64,000 nucleotides of DNA. Source: Euptelea pleiosperma (lineage: Eukaryota; Streptophyta; Magnoliopsida; Ranunculales; Eupteleaceae). The notes under the pieces were generated by a model. It had not been told where the DNA came from, ran no database searches, and was given only the letters and a program-made list of their open reading frames with translations. Below are positions 38,001 through 49,757 of this stretch, piece after piece. Positions within the stretch are counted from its first letter, which is position 1. Each line of letters opens with the position of its first letter. Position numbers and translations under genes: made by a program. The stretch spans positions 22,011,190-22,075,189 of the forward strand of contig CM068553.1 of the NCBI GenBank assembly GCA_035048495.1. The letters run 5' to 3'.

Positions 38001-41000
38001 ACAAAAACTAACAGAGTGAGACCATGGAAGGTAGTTGGTGCCATTCAACTTGATAGATGTAAATTGAGTACCATTACCATCCCACGCAAGAGACTTGCCA
38101 TCAATAGAAACACTCGAAGCACTTGAACTGGCCATCCGGAGGATGTAAAAAAATAAACTTTCACACGGGATGTCAGAAAAATCCCAAACGAGAAGCAAAC
38201 AATCCCCAAAATCAATCTAGGGATGGCGGCAAGGGTAGGTAGACGCACCTGCTTGTGGTTTTTCGAAAAATCAAAAACCCAACAAAGCTTCGGGAGAGAG
38301 ATATGGTGGAAATAGATCAACTTCTGCTCGGAGCATTAGAAAATCCCCCAACCAGCTTCAAACAACTCCTAAAAACAAGTTAGGAGGGGCGGCAATGGTA
38401 GAATAACACCACCTTCAAAATCTTGGAGTAACACAAAAACCCAAAAAAATCCCTCCCGACGAGCAAAATCTGAAAACTACACCTTAGGGTTTCAAAACCA
38501 TATACGGAAGCTTCGCGACCTTCAGAAACACTAACAACAACACCAAACAAACTCTAGATAACACATCTAGGTGTAAACAAACTTCAAACAAACAATTTCT
38601 AAAGTTTGTTTGTACCAAAAACCGTAGAAACTGTATTCCCACTTGAAGAAGATAAAGAAAAAAAGAAGAAAGGATGGGAAAGAATGAAGGACTAGGGTTC
38701 TTAGGATCAAATATACTCTGATACCATGTTAGAAGTAAAGTCCTAGGTGTTGTACCCCAACACGTGGGTGGCCTCTTCCAAGGGTGTGCGGAAGAATCGA
38801 CGTCAGGAAGAGGGCGGCTTCAATGGAGTTACCTACCTTTTGCGATTATTTGGGCTATTTGGAAGGAGAGGAATCACAGGATTTTTGAAGAGAAGGAAAA
38901 AGGGTTGCAGGAAGTGATTTTAAAAGTCAAGGCCTTGCTCTATGTGTGGTCCTCGTGCTCCCCCCCTTTCCGGGGATGTTTTTTTGAGACCTTTGTTTTT
39001 CGTTGGTTTGAGTTGATCAAGGATTCTACTCCTCGGGTTTAGAGTTAGATCCTGGCCTTTGTAAAGTTTTGGGGTTTCCCCTGTCTATAATATACACACA
39101 TTTATCAAAAAAAGAAGAAGTAAAGTCCTAGGGTTTGAGAGAACAAAGAGAAGAGAAGAGAGAAAGAGAGAGAGTCACAAACTTATATAGTTTGGCCTCC
39201 TCGTTGTGATATATATACTAGTCACTTAAGTGGTGTGGGCCCACTTACATTAATAGAACATATGGGCCGAACACTCTACATAAAGCCCAACTATGTAATA
39301 TAAACATAAATGAAATAAACTAAGAACTCTAACATAAACATTAAACTATAAACATCAGATCTAGCGAAAATGTCGTTTTATTTTGTAGGAAATCATAAAA
39401 AGATATATTGATTTCTTGCCCCATATCCAATTTCTAGTGAACACTTGGACAGTTTCATCTTGGGTTATATCTAGAACAAAGGCATGCAAAACAATTTTGA
39501 TGTATCAGTGTCACTATTCATTGTAGATGGAGGCTTTGTCAAGAGGTGAGCTTCTACCAAAGGTTGTTGAAGCATATTCTCGGCCAACAAGAATTATCCG
39601 TGGGAAGGATGTGGATGCTGATCTTGAGGTGCTTCAATTTTGACCTTTAGATTGACTGCTTTCTTCAGAACTGAAAAAGATATCTATTATTCGCATGTTT
39701 TGGATAGCCTATACAAGTGATGTTCTTATAACTTGCCAGATTGATCATTTTTCTAATGGATATTTTATATTTTCACTGAATCTATTCTTAGACATAAAAT
39801 TCGCAGTATCAAATGCAAAATACAGTCAAGTTCTGTTATATCTAATGCAAACCTAATTATGATATGGTGGAAATATATTTAGCTAGATTAATTATTATAT
39901 TTGGTTACTTGGGGTAGTTTATTATTTATGTTTTTGTTAATTAGATTAGTTATTATGTACCTTTGCCTTGTTCCTCTAATCGTGGTGTAATTTTTTAATG
40001 GGGGCTAGATGAAGGATAAAATAACTTTTGGATTCCTGACTAAGCATTATGCAAGTTTTCTAGTGTATTAATAGGGTGTAACAGGAAATTTCTAAAACTA
40101 AAATAGAAGGTTGAATCTACACGGGTAGTGCCATGCTTCTCAGTATGATAAATATGATTTACATTTTTTTAAAGATATTTTAGTAATCCAAACAAGTTGC
40201 AGAAGAACTGCCTATATCCAGAACGCTCACATGTAAAATAGGGAGAAAGAGGAACCTCAAATACATTAAAAGCTAGACATGTTACAGTTATGCTTCCATA
40301 AAAAGGATTTTCAAGAAAGTAATATGTATTTATTTTACTATATGGTGTGGTGCACCACTTGAGTCCCTAATATTATTGCCCTATATTCCCCTATGTAACA
40401 TAGCCATGGACATGTTTCTGTATACGACACTGATTCGAAGTAAACACTTGCCCAACAAAACCAATATAGTGACAAACCTGTATCTAGTTGCTAAATTTGC
40501 ATATTATAGACGAATGTTTCAGTTTTTCGAAGAAACGAATAATGTGGCCGAACTTTCCAAATGTTTGGGGAAAGATATCGCGAATTTTTTTGTAGCCGCA
40601 TAATTCGCAAATGATGCACAAAAATAATTTTTTAAGGAGAAAATTTGTAAATTTATCAAATTTTTTTTCTGAATTATTGAACATATTTTTCAATGATTAG
40701 CCTCAATTATACTCGACCTTTTCCCATACTGAATATTTGCCATACCAAACTTAGCAACTAGGGCCTGTGTTGATCGATATTCTTGCTATTTCACTAATAC
40801 TTACGTCTTTATCTCTTATTTTCTTATTCTATGTAAGGGCCCACAATAAGTAATATAAAATCTTTTCTTTGGAGCGTGTACAGTTTAACACTCTTCAACA
40901 ATTCTTCTCTTCATTCTCCTCTCTCCTCTCTTCTTCTATAGGGTTTCATCATTAACCCTAGAATATTTCAACTTGGTATCAGAGCACAAAGGGTTTGAAG

Positions 41001-44000
41001 CCTCACCCGACATCACCAGACTATTGGGCATCCTGTGTGGAGCCGTGGAGTGCTGACATCACCAGTTGTACGGCTGACGTCATCAGTTGTACGGACAGGG
41101 TGAGGATGATGGCCGGATTCTTCCCTACCCAGTGAAACTCGATTTTTCAAGATTTTTGGTGATTTTTGGGGAATCTTTTGAGCATTCCTTGATTGTTTTA
41201 TGGCTGTTCTTCGAAAAAAATAAAAAAATCCCCGATCTGCTTTGGCGCGATTTGTGCGACCTTCTGAGGTTTGTTCCTCATGTTGTTGCTTCGTTTTGGT
41301 CCACCTAAAGTGTACCAACAGATCTACATCATTACTTTGGAAGTTGGTGATGATTTGAGGGTTGTGGCTTGTCTTTTCCACCCAAAAGGTACCGCCGGCG
41401 GCTATTATTGGGGTTTTCGGTCTGTGTTTTTTGTGGGTAATCCTCCCACAAGTGTTTGTGATGGTTTTGATGCACCTTGGTGCTATTGGCATGTGGTTTC
41501 TAACCTTCAAGGTCCTATTTTGATTATTTTTGGTGTTTTTTGGTGATTTGACGTGCTTATGTCGATGTCAAACGACTCCGATGTGTCTTTGGGACCTACT
41601 GATCAGTCAATACCTAGTTCTTCAACAATTACTTCTCATATTCCAGCAAATACACCATTGGAAAATCCGGGATTACAAATTACTACAACAAAGTTGACCG
41701 GAAAAATTACCTGGAATGGTCTAGAGCCGCCAAGATGTTCATTGGAGGCCGTGGGAAACAAAGGTATATTACTGGCCAATTGAAAGCACCTGCAGAGACA
41801 GACCCATCCTTTGAAAGATGGGAGATGGGCAACCTGACAGTCAGTCAATATTAGTGGAGGATACATGTTTTTTTTTCCATGGCTAAGAAAATTGGGATTT
41901 AGCAGCCCAGACTTATTCTTAACAGAAAAATGTCTCCTGGATTTATCAGTTACGCCAAAACATTGCTACTCTCCGTCAGGGAGACTCTTCCTATGCTGAT
42001 TATTTTGCTACACTTCGTAGTATGTGGGAAGAACTAGATTATTACTAGGTTTTTACGCCTGGCTGTCCTGCGGATGGTCTACAGTACCGTACATTGGTTG
42101 AGCAGAATCGTATATACGAGTTCTAAGCGGGAATGAATGCAAATTTTGAGTTAGCCCGCGTGCAGTTACTTAGTCGTGATACTTTACCCTCGCTCAACCA
42201 GGTTTATGCTTATGTTCATAGTGAGGACAGCCGCCGTGATGTTATGTCTTCCTCTATTGGCCATGAGAAGTCAGCCTTGGCAGCTTTTCCCCTAAAAAAC
42301 AAAGCTCAAACATCTTCCAGTAGTGGCAAAGGGGGGTCCCCCACCTACGTGTACTTATTGTGGCAAGAAGGGCCACACCAAGGATCGATGTTGGAAGTTA
42401 CAGGTTTGCGAGGGGTGTGGCAAGATAGGGCACATCAAAGAAAAGTGCTGGAATATTTTTGGGCGACCACCACCATTGCCTAGAACCTCTCCTACGGCTC
42501 AATGCCACCGTGGACTCGTCTCCGAGGTCCCCACCTCCGTCGACTAGAGCATCCTTGCCTCTCAACACTTCTTCTGCAGTTCCTTTCTCCAACGATGAGA
42601 TCGAGAACTTGCAGCGATTTATGGCTCAGCTTGGTAGTCCTTCTGTTACTTCTACGTTTGCTCAGTCAGGTATCATCACGTTTGCCCACCATGTCTCTGC
42701 TTCCACTTCCGCTTCTAGCACATCCTGGATCAGTGATTCGGGTGCTTCAGAGCATATGACTGGTATGTCATCTTTTTTTTCTTCGTATTCCGTGTGTTCG
42801 GGGGTGGATAAGGTCCGCATTGCTGATGGCACACTTTCCTCTGTTTCGGGAAAAGGTCGTGTCACTGTTTCATCTGACCTCTCTTTATCTTCTGTTCTTC
42901 ATGTTCCTAAATTCTCTACTAATTTGTTATCAGTCAGTTCTCTTACCAAGAACCTTAACTGTTGTACTATCTTTTTCCCTTCTCATTGTGTGTTTCAGGA
43001 CTTGGTCACGAGGACGACGATTGGCACTGGGCTTAAAGTGGGTTGTCTCTATCTCCTGGATGTGGCTCCTACCGTCTCTGCAGCTTTTCAGTCTAGTAGT
43101 CATAGCAATAGGGTCAATAAAGAGCATATTATGTCTTGGCATGCTCGTCTAGGTCGTGTTTCTTTTCCATATTTGCGTTTGTTATTTTCTGAGTTCAAGT
43201 CGGTGACCACTTCGGATCTTCATTGTGAAGTGTGCGCCATGTCAAAACATTATCGAACAGTTTTTTCATCACGTGGTAATAAAAGTTTTTGCTTTTGATA
43301 TTGTTCACACTGATGTTTGGGGTCTCTCCCTGGTTACATCTGCTTTTTGTTATCGCTACTTCGTTTTGTTTGTGGATGATTTTTCCCGTAGTACATGGAT
43401 CTTTGTTATGAAGTCGAAGGATGAAGTCTACTCTGTTTTTGAGCAATTTCACAAAATGGTTCTTACTCAATTTGGGAAATCTATAAAATCCTTCGATCTG
43501 ATCAAGGGGAAGAGTACATGTATGGGGGTTTACAGTCCTACTTGGCCGACCATGGGATTGAGCATCAGAATTCGTGTGTTTTTACTCCACAACAAAATGG
43601 GGTTGCTGAAAGAAAAAATCGCCACTTGTGGGAAGTAGTTCGGGCACTCCTTCTCTGGCACCATGTGCCAAAGACATATTGGTCTAATGCGGTGCTCCTA
43701 GCATCGCACCTGATAAATCGAATGCAATCTCGATCTCTCCAGTTCCGTACTCCATACCAATTGTTGCATCCTACGAGTCCGTTGTTCTTGGTCCAACCAG
43801 AAGTTTTTGGTTGCGTCTGCTTTGTTCATATCCTTGGTCCGCATTGCACAAAATTGGATCCGAAAGCATTGAAGTGTGTTTTTTTGGGATATTCATCAAC
43901 TCATGAGGGCTCTAAATGTTTCCATCCTCCCACTCGTAAGTGGTTCATCACCATGGTTGTCACCTTCCTTGAGTCGGTCTCATACTTTCCAGGTCTGTGT

Positions 44001-47000
44001 GCCACCTTTCCTCAGGGGGAGCATTGTGGTGAGGAAAGGCAACGGCAACCTGTTCCCTTGCCATTAGCTAGGATGCCTTTGACAGTGCTGCTCTTGACAG
44101 TACTCCCAAAATTGATACTATTGATACGGGTACTAGCAAGCAGGGGGAGTTGCAAGTGTACACACGGTGTCGGTTGAAAGGGGCCCAGACCACCACTGAA
44201 CTCCAGGGCCAATAGTCATGCTTGATGGACTCAGGTAATCCCATATCTATTTCTGCTCCCTATGACTCTGATCTTCCTATCGCTCATAGGAAGGGAAAGA
44301 GATCGTGCACTCAACATCCTATTGCTAGCTTTGTTTCATATGACAATCTGTCTCCATCCTACAAGTCCTTTGTTACCTCCTTGTCCTCTGTTGCACTTCC
44401 TTCATCTGTAACAGAAGCTCTGAAGGACCCGAGGTGGAAAGAAGCAATGTGTGAAGAAATGGATGCATTGGAAAAAAAAACAGCATGTGGGAGGTAGTGG
44501 ACTTGCCAAGAGGCAAGAAATCGGTTGGATGCAAGTGGGTTTATACTGTGAAATGTAAACCAGGCAGCTCAGTGAACCGTTATAAGGCAAGATTGGTTGC
44601 AACTCAAACATATGGGATTGACTACACGGAGACATTTGCTCCTGTGGCCAAGCTCAACTCTATCAGGGTTATTCTTTCCCTTGCATCGAACCGGTCTTGG
44701 CCCTTATTTTAACTTGATGTCAAGAACGCCTTCCTTCATGGGGATCTGAAGGAAGAAGTCTATATGCCGCCCCTCCTAGATTTCAACTCTCTAGGGGTGA
44801 ACAGAAAGTGTGTAAGCTAAAAAAATCCTTGTATGGCTTGAAGCAGTCACCAAGGGCGTGGTTCGAATGGTTTAGTGGGATAGTGAAGCAACTGGGGTAT
44901 AGTCCGAGTCAAGCAGATCATACCTTGTTTATGAGACGTGCCGAAGGGCATATGACAGTCTTGATTGTGTATGTGGACGATATCATAGTTACGGGTAATT
45001 GTGTTGAAGAGATTACCCGGTTGAAAGAATTTTTGGCATTGGAATTTGAAATAAAAAATCTTGGCACATTGAAGTACTTTTTGGGGATTGAGGTTTCAAG
45101 ATCTGCTAAAGGAATCTTTCTCTCTTAAATGAAATATGTGCTAAAACCTGTTACAGGAAACTGGTATGTTAGGGGTGCGACCAGTCGATAGTCCGATTGA
45201 AGCAAATCACAAACTTGATGGCCATTCAGGGGAGCCGTTAGAGGATGTGGGCAATTTTCAGAGGCTGGTGGGGAGGCTTATATATCTAGCTCATACACGA
45301 CCTGATATCGCATATGCAGTGAGTGTAGTGAGCTAGTACATGCATGCTCCTCGTGCATCTCATCTAGAAGCTGCTCATAGAATATTGAGATGTTTAAAGT
45401 CATCACCAGGTTGTGGTTTGTTATTTAGGTGTTATGGCCATATGCGTGTTGAAGGCTTTACAGATGCTGACTGGGTGGGCGCCCAAGATGATAGACGATC
45501 AACATCGAGATCTTGTACCTTTGTAGGAGGTAATCTGGTTACTTGGCGAAGCAAGAAACAACAGGTTGTAGCTCGCTCAAGTGCTGAAACAGAGTTTAGA
45601 TCTATGGCTCACGGTGTATGTGAGCTACTACAACTCAGAGTGTTCCTTGGAGAGCTTGGTTTTCCGGTAGAAGGATCCATGTCATTGTATTGTGACAAAA
45701 AGGTTGCAATAAGTATTGCACATAATCCAGTTCAGCACAACAGAATCAAGCATACTGAAGTGAATCGTCATTTCATTCGTGAGAAGGTCACCTCTGGAGT
45801 AATTTGCACACCCTTTGCTCCTTCAGCTGATTAGTTAGCGGATATCCTTACGAAAGGTGTTGCATCAGCTTCCTTTCATGAGTGCTTGAGCAAGTTGGGC
45901 ATGATTGACATTTATGCACCAACTTGTGGGGGAGTGTTGAAGGATTTTCTTGCTATTTCACTAATTCTTATGTCTTTATCCCTTATTTTCTTATTCTATG
46001 TAAGGGCCCACAATAAGCAATATAAAATCTTTTCTTTGGAGTGTGTACGGTTAACACTCCAGCAATTCTTCTCTTCTTTCTCTTCTCTCTCCTCTCTTCT
46101 TCTTTAGGGTCTCACCATTGACCCTAGAATATTTCAACTGTCTGTACCGATTATACCATATGACATGTCTGGAGATGCATGTGTGCAACACAATCAGAAA
46201 ATAAACGCAATAAAAAAAGTGTTCATAAGTTTAAGCAACATAAATAACATCTGCAGTAGTATTTGATCACAAATATCATAGTAAACATCAAGTCAGTGTG
46301 CAAGACAGTACACACTGAACATGGCCCAAAACCCTATGCCAGAAGGACATGTCTCGTAAAAAATGTGGGTTTACACCCAAAGCCTGGTAAGGATTAGAGG
46401 TTCATGTGCCCAGAGAAAGCGTGATATTGCCATAGATGAGAATGCTCAAATGGTGAACTCCTATGAGATCAAAAGTAAAAGACACAAAGCATCAGAGCAT
46501 GAGCATCCTTCTGATACATCAAGGAACGACAACACCTGCAAAGGGGCATTCCTACCCACTGCATATTCCCGATGTAGTCTCATCCTAACAGATATTTCCC
46601 AAGGGTCTAACTGTCCATGGACCATGCTCACATTGCAGCTCACATCATGGAGTTTGTGACATCAAGTGTGGCATGTGGCCATGTAGCTAACCCAGTCCAG
46701 AGATCTGGTTCCTGCCCACTGCACTATCAAATGAAAAGACAAGATGCTTACCGTACAAGGCAAGATCATCCTGTCAAGAAGCATGTATCTTGATTTCCTG
46801 CTAATATACCAAGCAAAGTTGGTTCATACAAAGAACCTATCTTGAATTCTGTGCCTCCTTCGCATTCTGAACCTTTGATTAGGCATCTTGATGGAAGGCT
46901 TGACAGAGTTAGCTATCCAAGTCATAATCCTGGATCATTCATTTGCCATTAAATGTATCTCTGCGCATAATCATTCAATCCTTCTAGTTGCCTATCCAAA

Positions 47001-49719
47001 CAATGTATGTGCACAATCAACGGAGGACATTGTCTCTCCAACAGGGAGGAAGTGGCAAATCAAGCTGGTCAAAATTGTTCATAGTCAAAGTGACTTTGGT
47101 CAAACTGGTCCAAAAATACACATAATTCTGAAAGAGGCCCTTGCTGAAAGGGAGTAGTTTGGAGTGTGGTCCTATAGATGATGATGCCATTGTGACAACA
47201 TCATAGCATCGACATCAACTTTTTGTAGTTTTCAGACTGGAAAATGTCTTTTTGATTCTTCTTCCTTTTTTCAAAATTGTTCATAGTCAAAGAACTTTGG
47301 TCAAACTGGTCAAAAAATACACACTTCCAAAAGAGACCCTTGATGAAAGGGAGTAGCTTGGAGTGTGTTCCTATAGATGATGATGCCATTGTGACAACAT
47401 CACAGCATCGACATCAACTTTTTGTAGTTTTCAGACTGGAAAATATCGTTTTTGATTCTTCTTCTTCCTTTTTCATTTTTAGGTCTTGTTCAATCAGAAC
47501 CTCCCTTGCGTTCACTCAGCCCTATCTTTAGGCTTTCCAGGAAGGCTGTAATCAATTACTTAGATATCTTAGCTTAGCTCCAACCTCCGTCTCCTAGCCC
47601 AATCCCTATGACATCAGAATTTTTTGAGGTCATTCCATTTCCAGATGGATTTAAATCCCCCATGAAACTCCTGAATGGTTCCATTTGTAACCGCTAAATG
47701 CTATGTAACAAGGACACTGACACGGGTGTCGGTGTCCGACACGGATACGAGGTGTCCGACACGGCAACCTAAAAAAATCCGATACGGAGACATGCCCGTA
47801 CATATATTTATTAAAATATATTAATTATATGAATGCTTAAAATTATTAATAAAATAACACAAAATAGAAAATGAAGTAGAAAATATTTATTAGTTTATTA
47901 TTGTATGGAGGATGGAACACACCAAGCTGCTTTTAGAAATCAATTTTATATTAAAAATTACTAAAACAAGGGGTGACACGGCCATAAGTGTCCAGATGTG
48001 TGTCGGGAAGTATCGACACGCGTGTCCGGGTGTCGAGGTGTCCGACACGGCAAAAAACCCTAAAAGTGGGTGAGTTTTGGTGGCGTGTAAGGGTTAAAGG
48101 TCAATTAGGGCCGCGAATATATCAAATTCATAGCTATAATTATAATTTGTACTTCACTTAGGGCTGCTTGTTACATATTTGCTATTTTTGGAGTTGTGGA
48201 ATTTTTAGAAATTACGATTTGAAAGCTTTTGTTCATGAATTTGGTTTGGTCTCTGTTCTTTCTAAATCTTGATCTACTTCTTCTGTTTCTTACTTTCTGA
48301 TTGCTTTAGAAGGTTCTATCTCATAATATTTTGCACATATAGGAGAAAATGGCTATTTAATGATTTCCTTATAAGCTGTGGATCTTTCATTACTAATATT
48401 GTGCATACTTCCTTACTCACATGAAATTGATCTTATTAGGTAAGTGAGGCTGCATTTGAAACAAATGAAGAGAGAGCTTTATGGAGTGCTTTTTTGGCAG
48501 TGAAGAGCAAAATTCACCCTGGTACTTTTATGTCTCCATAATTTGTAGAAATGTCGACTCCTCGAAACTCAGTTCTCCCTTTTTGATATGTTACTATGTT
48601 TGTATTTTTTGCAACTCATGTTACTTTTTCTATTCTTTGAATATTCAATTCAATTATGACTTCTATTCATATGTTTTCAGTAGTGCTTCATTTTCAATAA
48701 TTCTATGATTATGTTTTCTCTTTTAGGTGTTGAGGTAGATGATTTTGTCGAAACATCATCGCAGCTACTACAACCACTCGAGGATTTCTTTAACCACGTC
48801 TTTGTCATGGTGGTATGCTCTTTCACATTTCACTTTTGTCAATATTTTCAATGGGAAATATTACTTCACAAGGAATCCCCAATAAAAGAAAAACGAAAGT
48901 TTACGTTTAATGGAGAAAGTATGCCCCTTTCGAATAGGTTCAGACCTAGAAATTGCAAATGTGATAGAAGTGGTTTGGAATTAGCATCAGTAGATATCAT
49001 TCCACAAAAAGGATAAATCTAGTCCGAGTATTATGGATGGTAATTATTATTAATAAATGGAATTTGTGGACAAGTGGTACACATGCAAGCTGTTGGAAAC
49101 ATGAGGGTATAATTATTGGAATCAGAGATTTATCTGGAAGGAAATGTTTCTGTATTGATTAAACAAGTATCTGAAAAAATAAAGCACAAGGTAGGAAAAC
49201 CAAAAAGACTCGTCAATAAGGTCTCTCAAGAGCATCTTTAACATAACATGGATTTTGTGGCACTAAACATTAACTATATTAATGCATATATCCACATTTA
49301 TTCCAGTATACCTATAACTACGCTAGCATGTGTGTATAACTGTTGTATATGTCACTATTCTGTATGTACATGCTAGTGTGCATTGTTAGGTTCTAGGGAT
49401 TTTGTTTGGCCTTGCAGGCCATCTATTTCTGCCCATCTGTGAAGTTGAATTTAGTGGAAATGAGAAAAATCCTCAACCTAGACAATATAAGAATGAATAC
49501 GTCCTAGGGATCTTGGGAGTAAACTCCAATAGGTGATAAAATAAGGGTGATGGTTTGTTCATGTGCAACGAAGACCATTGATGGCACTAGTGACCAACCC
49601 ACTATTGCAGGTTGACGGCTCTAAAAAGAGAAGGTTATAGCCGAAAAGAATGTAATTCAAACTTCAAAGAAGTGAAATACTGAAAAGTCTCGGTTGTCAA
49701 ATCCCAGGAATACTTAGTT

Positions 49720-49757
<38 letters not shown>

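Larger units (their letters stand above)
36904..39354 (-). mobile_element. Deleted copia with unlike LTRs (chimera), reverse strand
   Basis: Minus strand: LTR (38727-39354), primer site (TGGTATCAGAGT, 38715-38726), gag (37363-38150), a jump near 37340 to the RNase H end, purine tract CTTGAGGGAGAG (about 37148-37159), then an LTR at 36904-37147. The two LTRs do not align with each other, and flanks ATACT and TCAGA differ. Two different elements have probably recombined. A LINE sits in the right LTR. Confidence 0.78.
40768..46139 (+). mobile_element. Full-length dead copia element, family B
   Basis: Has both LTRs (206 and 205 bp, about 9% different by hand count), primer site, gag, pol and purine tract. 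Flanks GCCTG (40763-40767) and GTCTG (46140-46144) are a 4/5 target duplication. It is in the 8.8-kb intron of EDD1, sense orientation. Internal deletions and stops abolish function. Confidence 0.92.

Noticed and set aside
47201..47531. Small frames on both strands over the 202-bp duplication
   Set aside because: They appear in both copies only because the DNA is duplicated; no domain or conservation signal.
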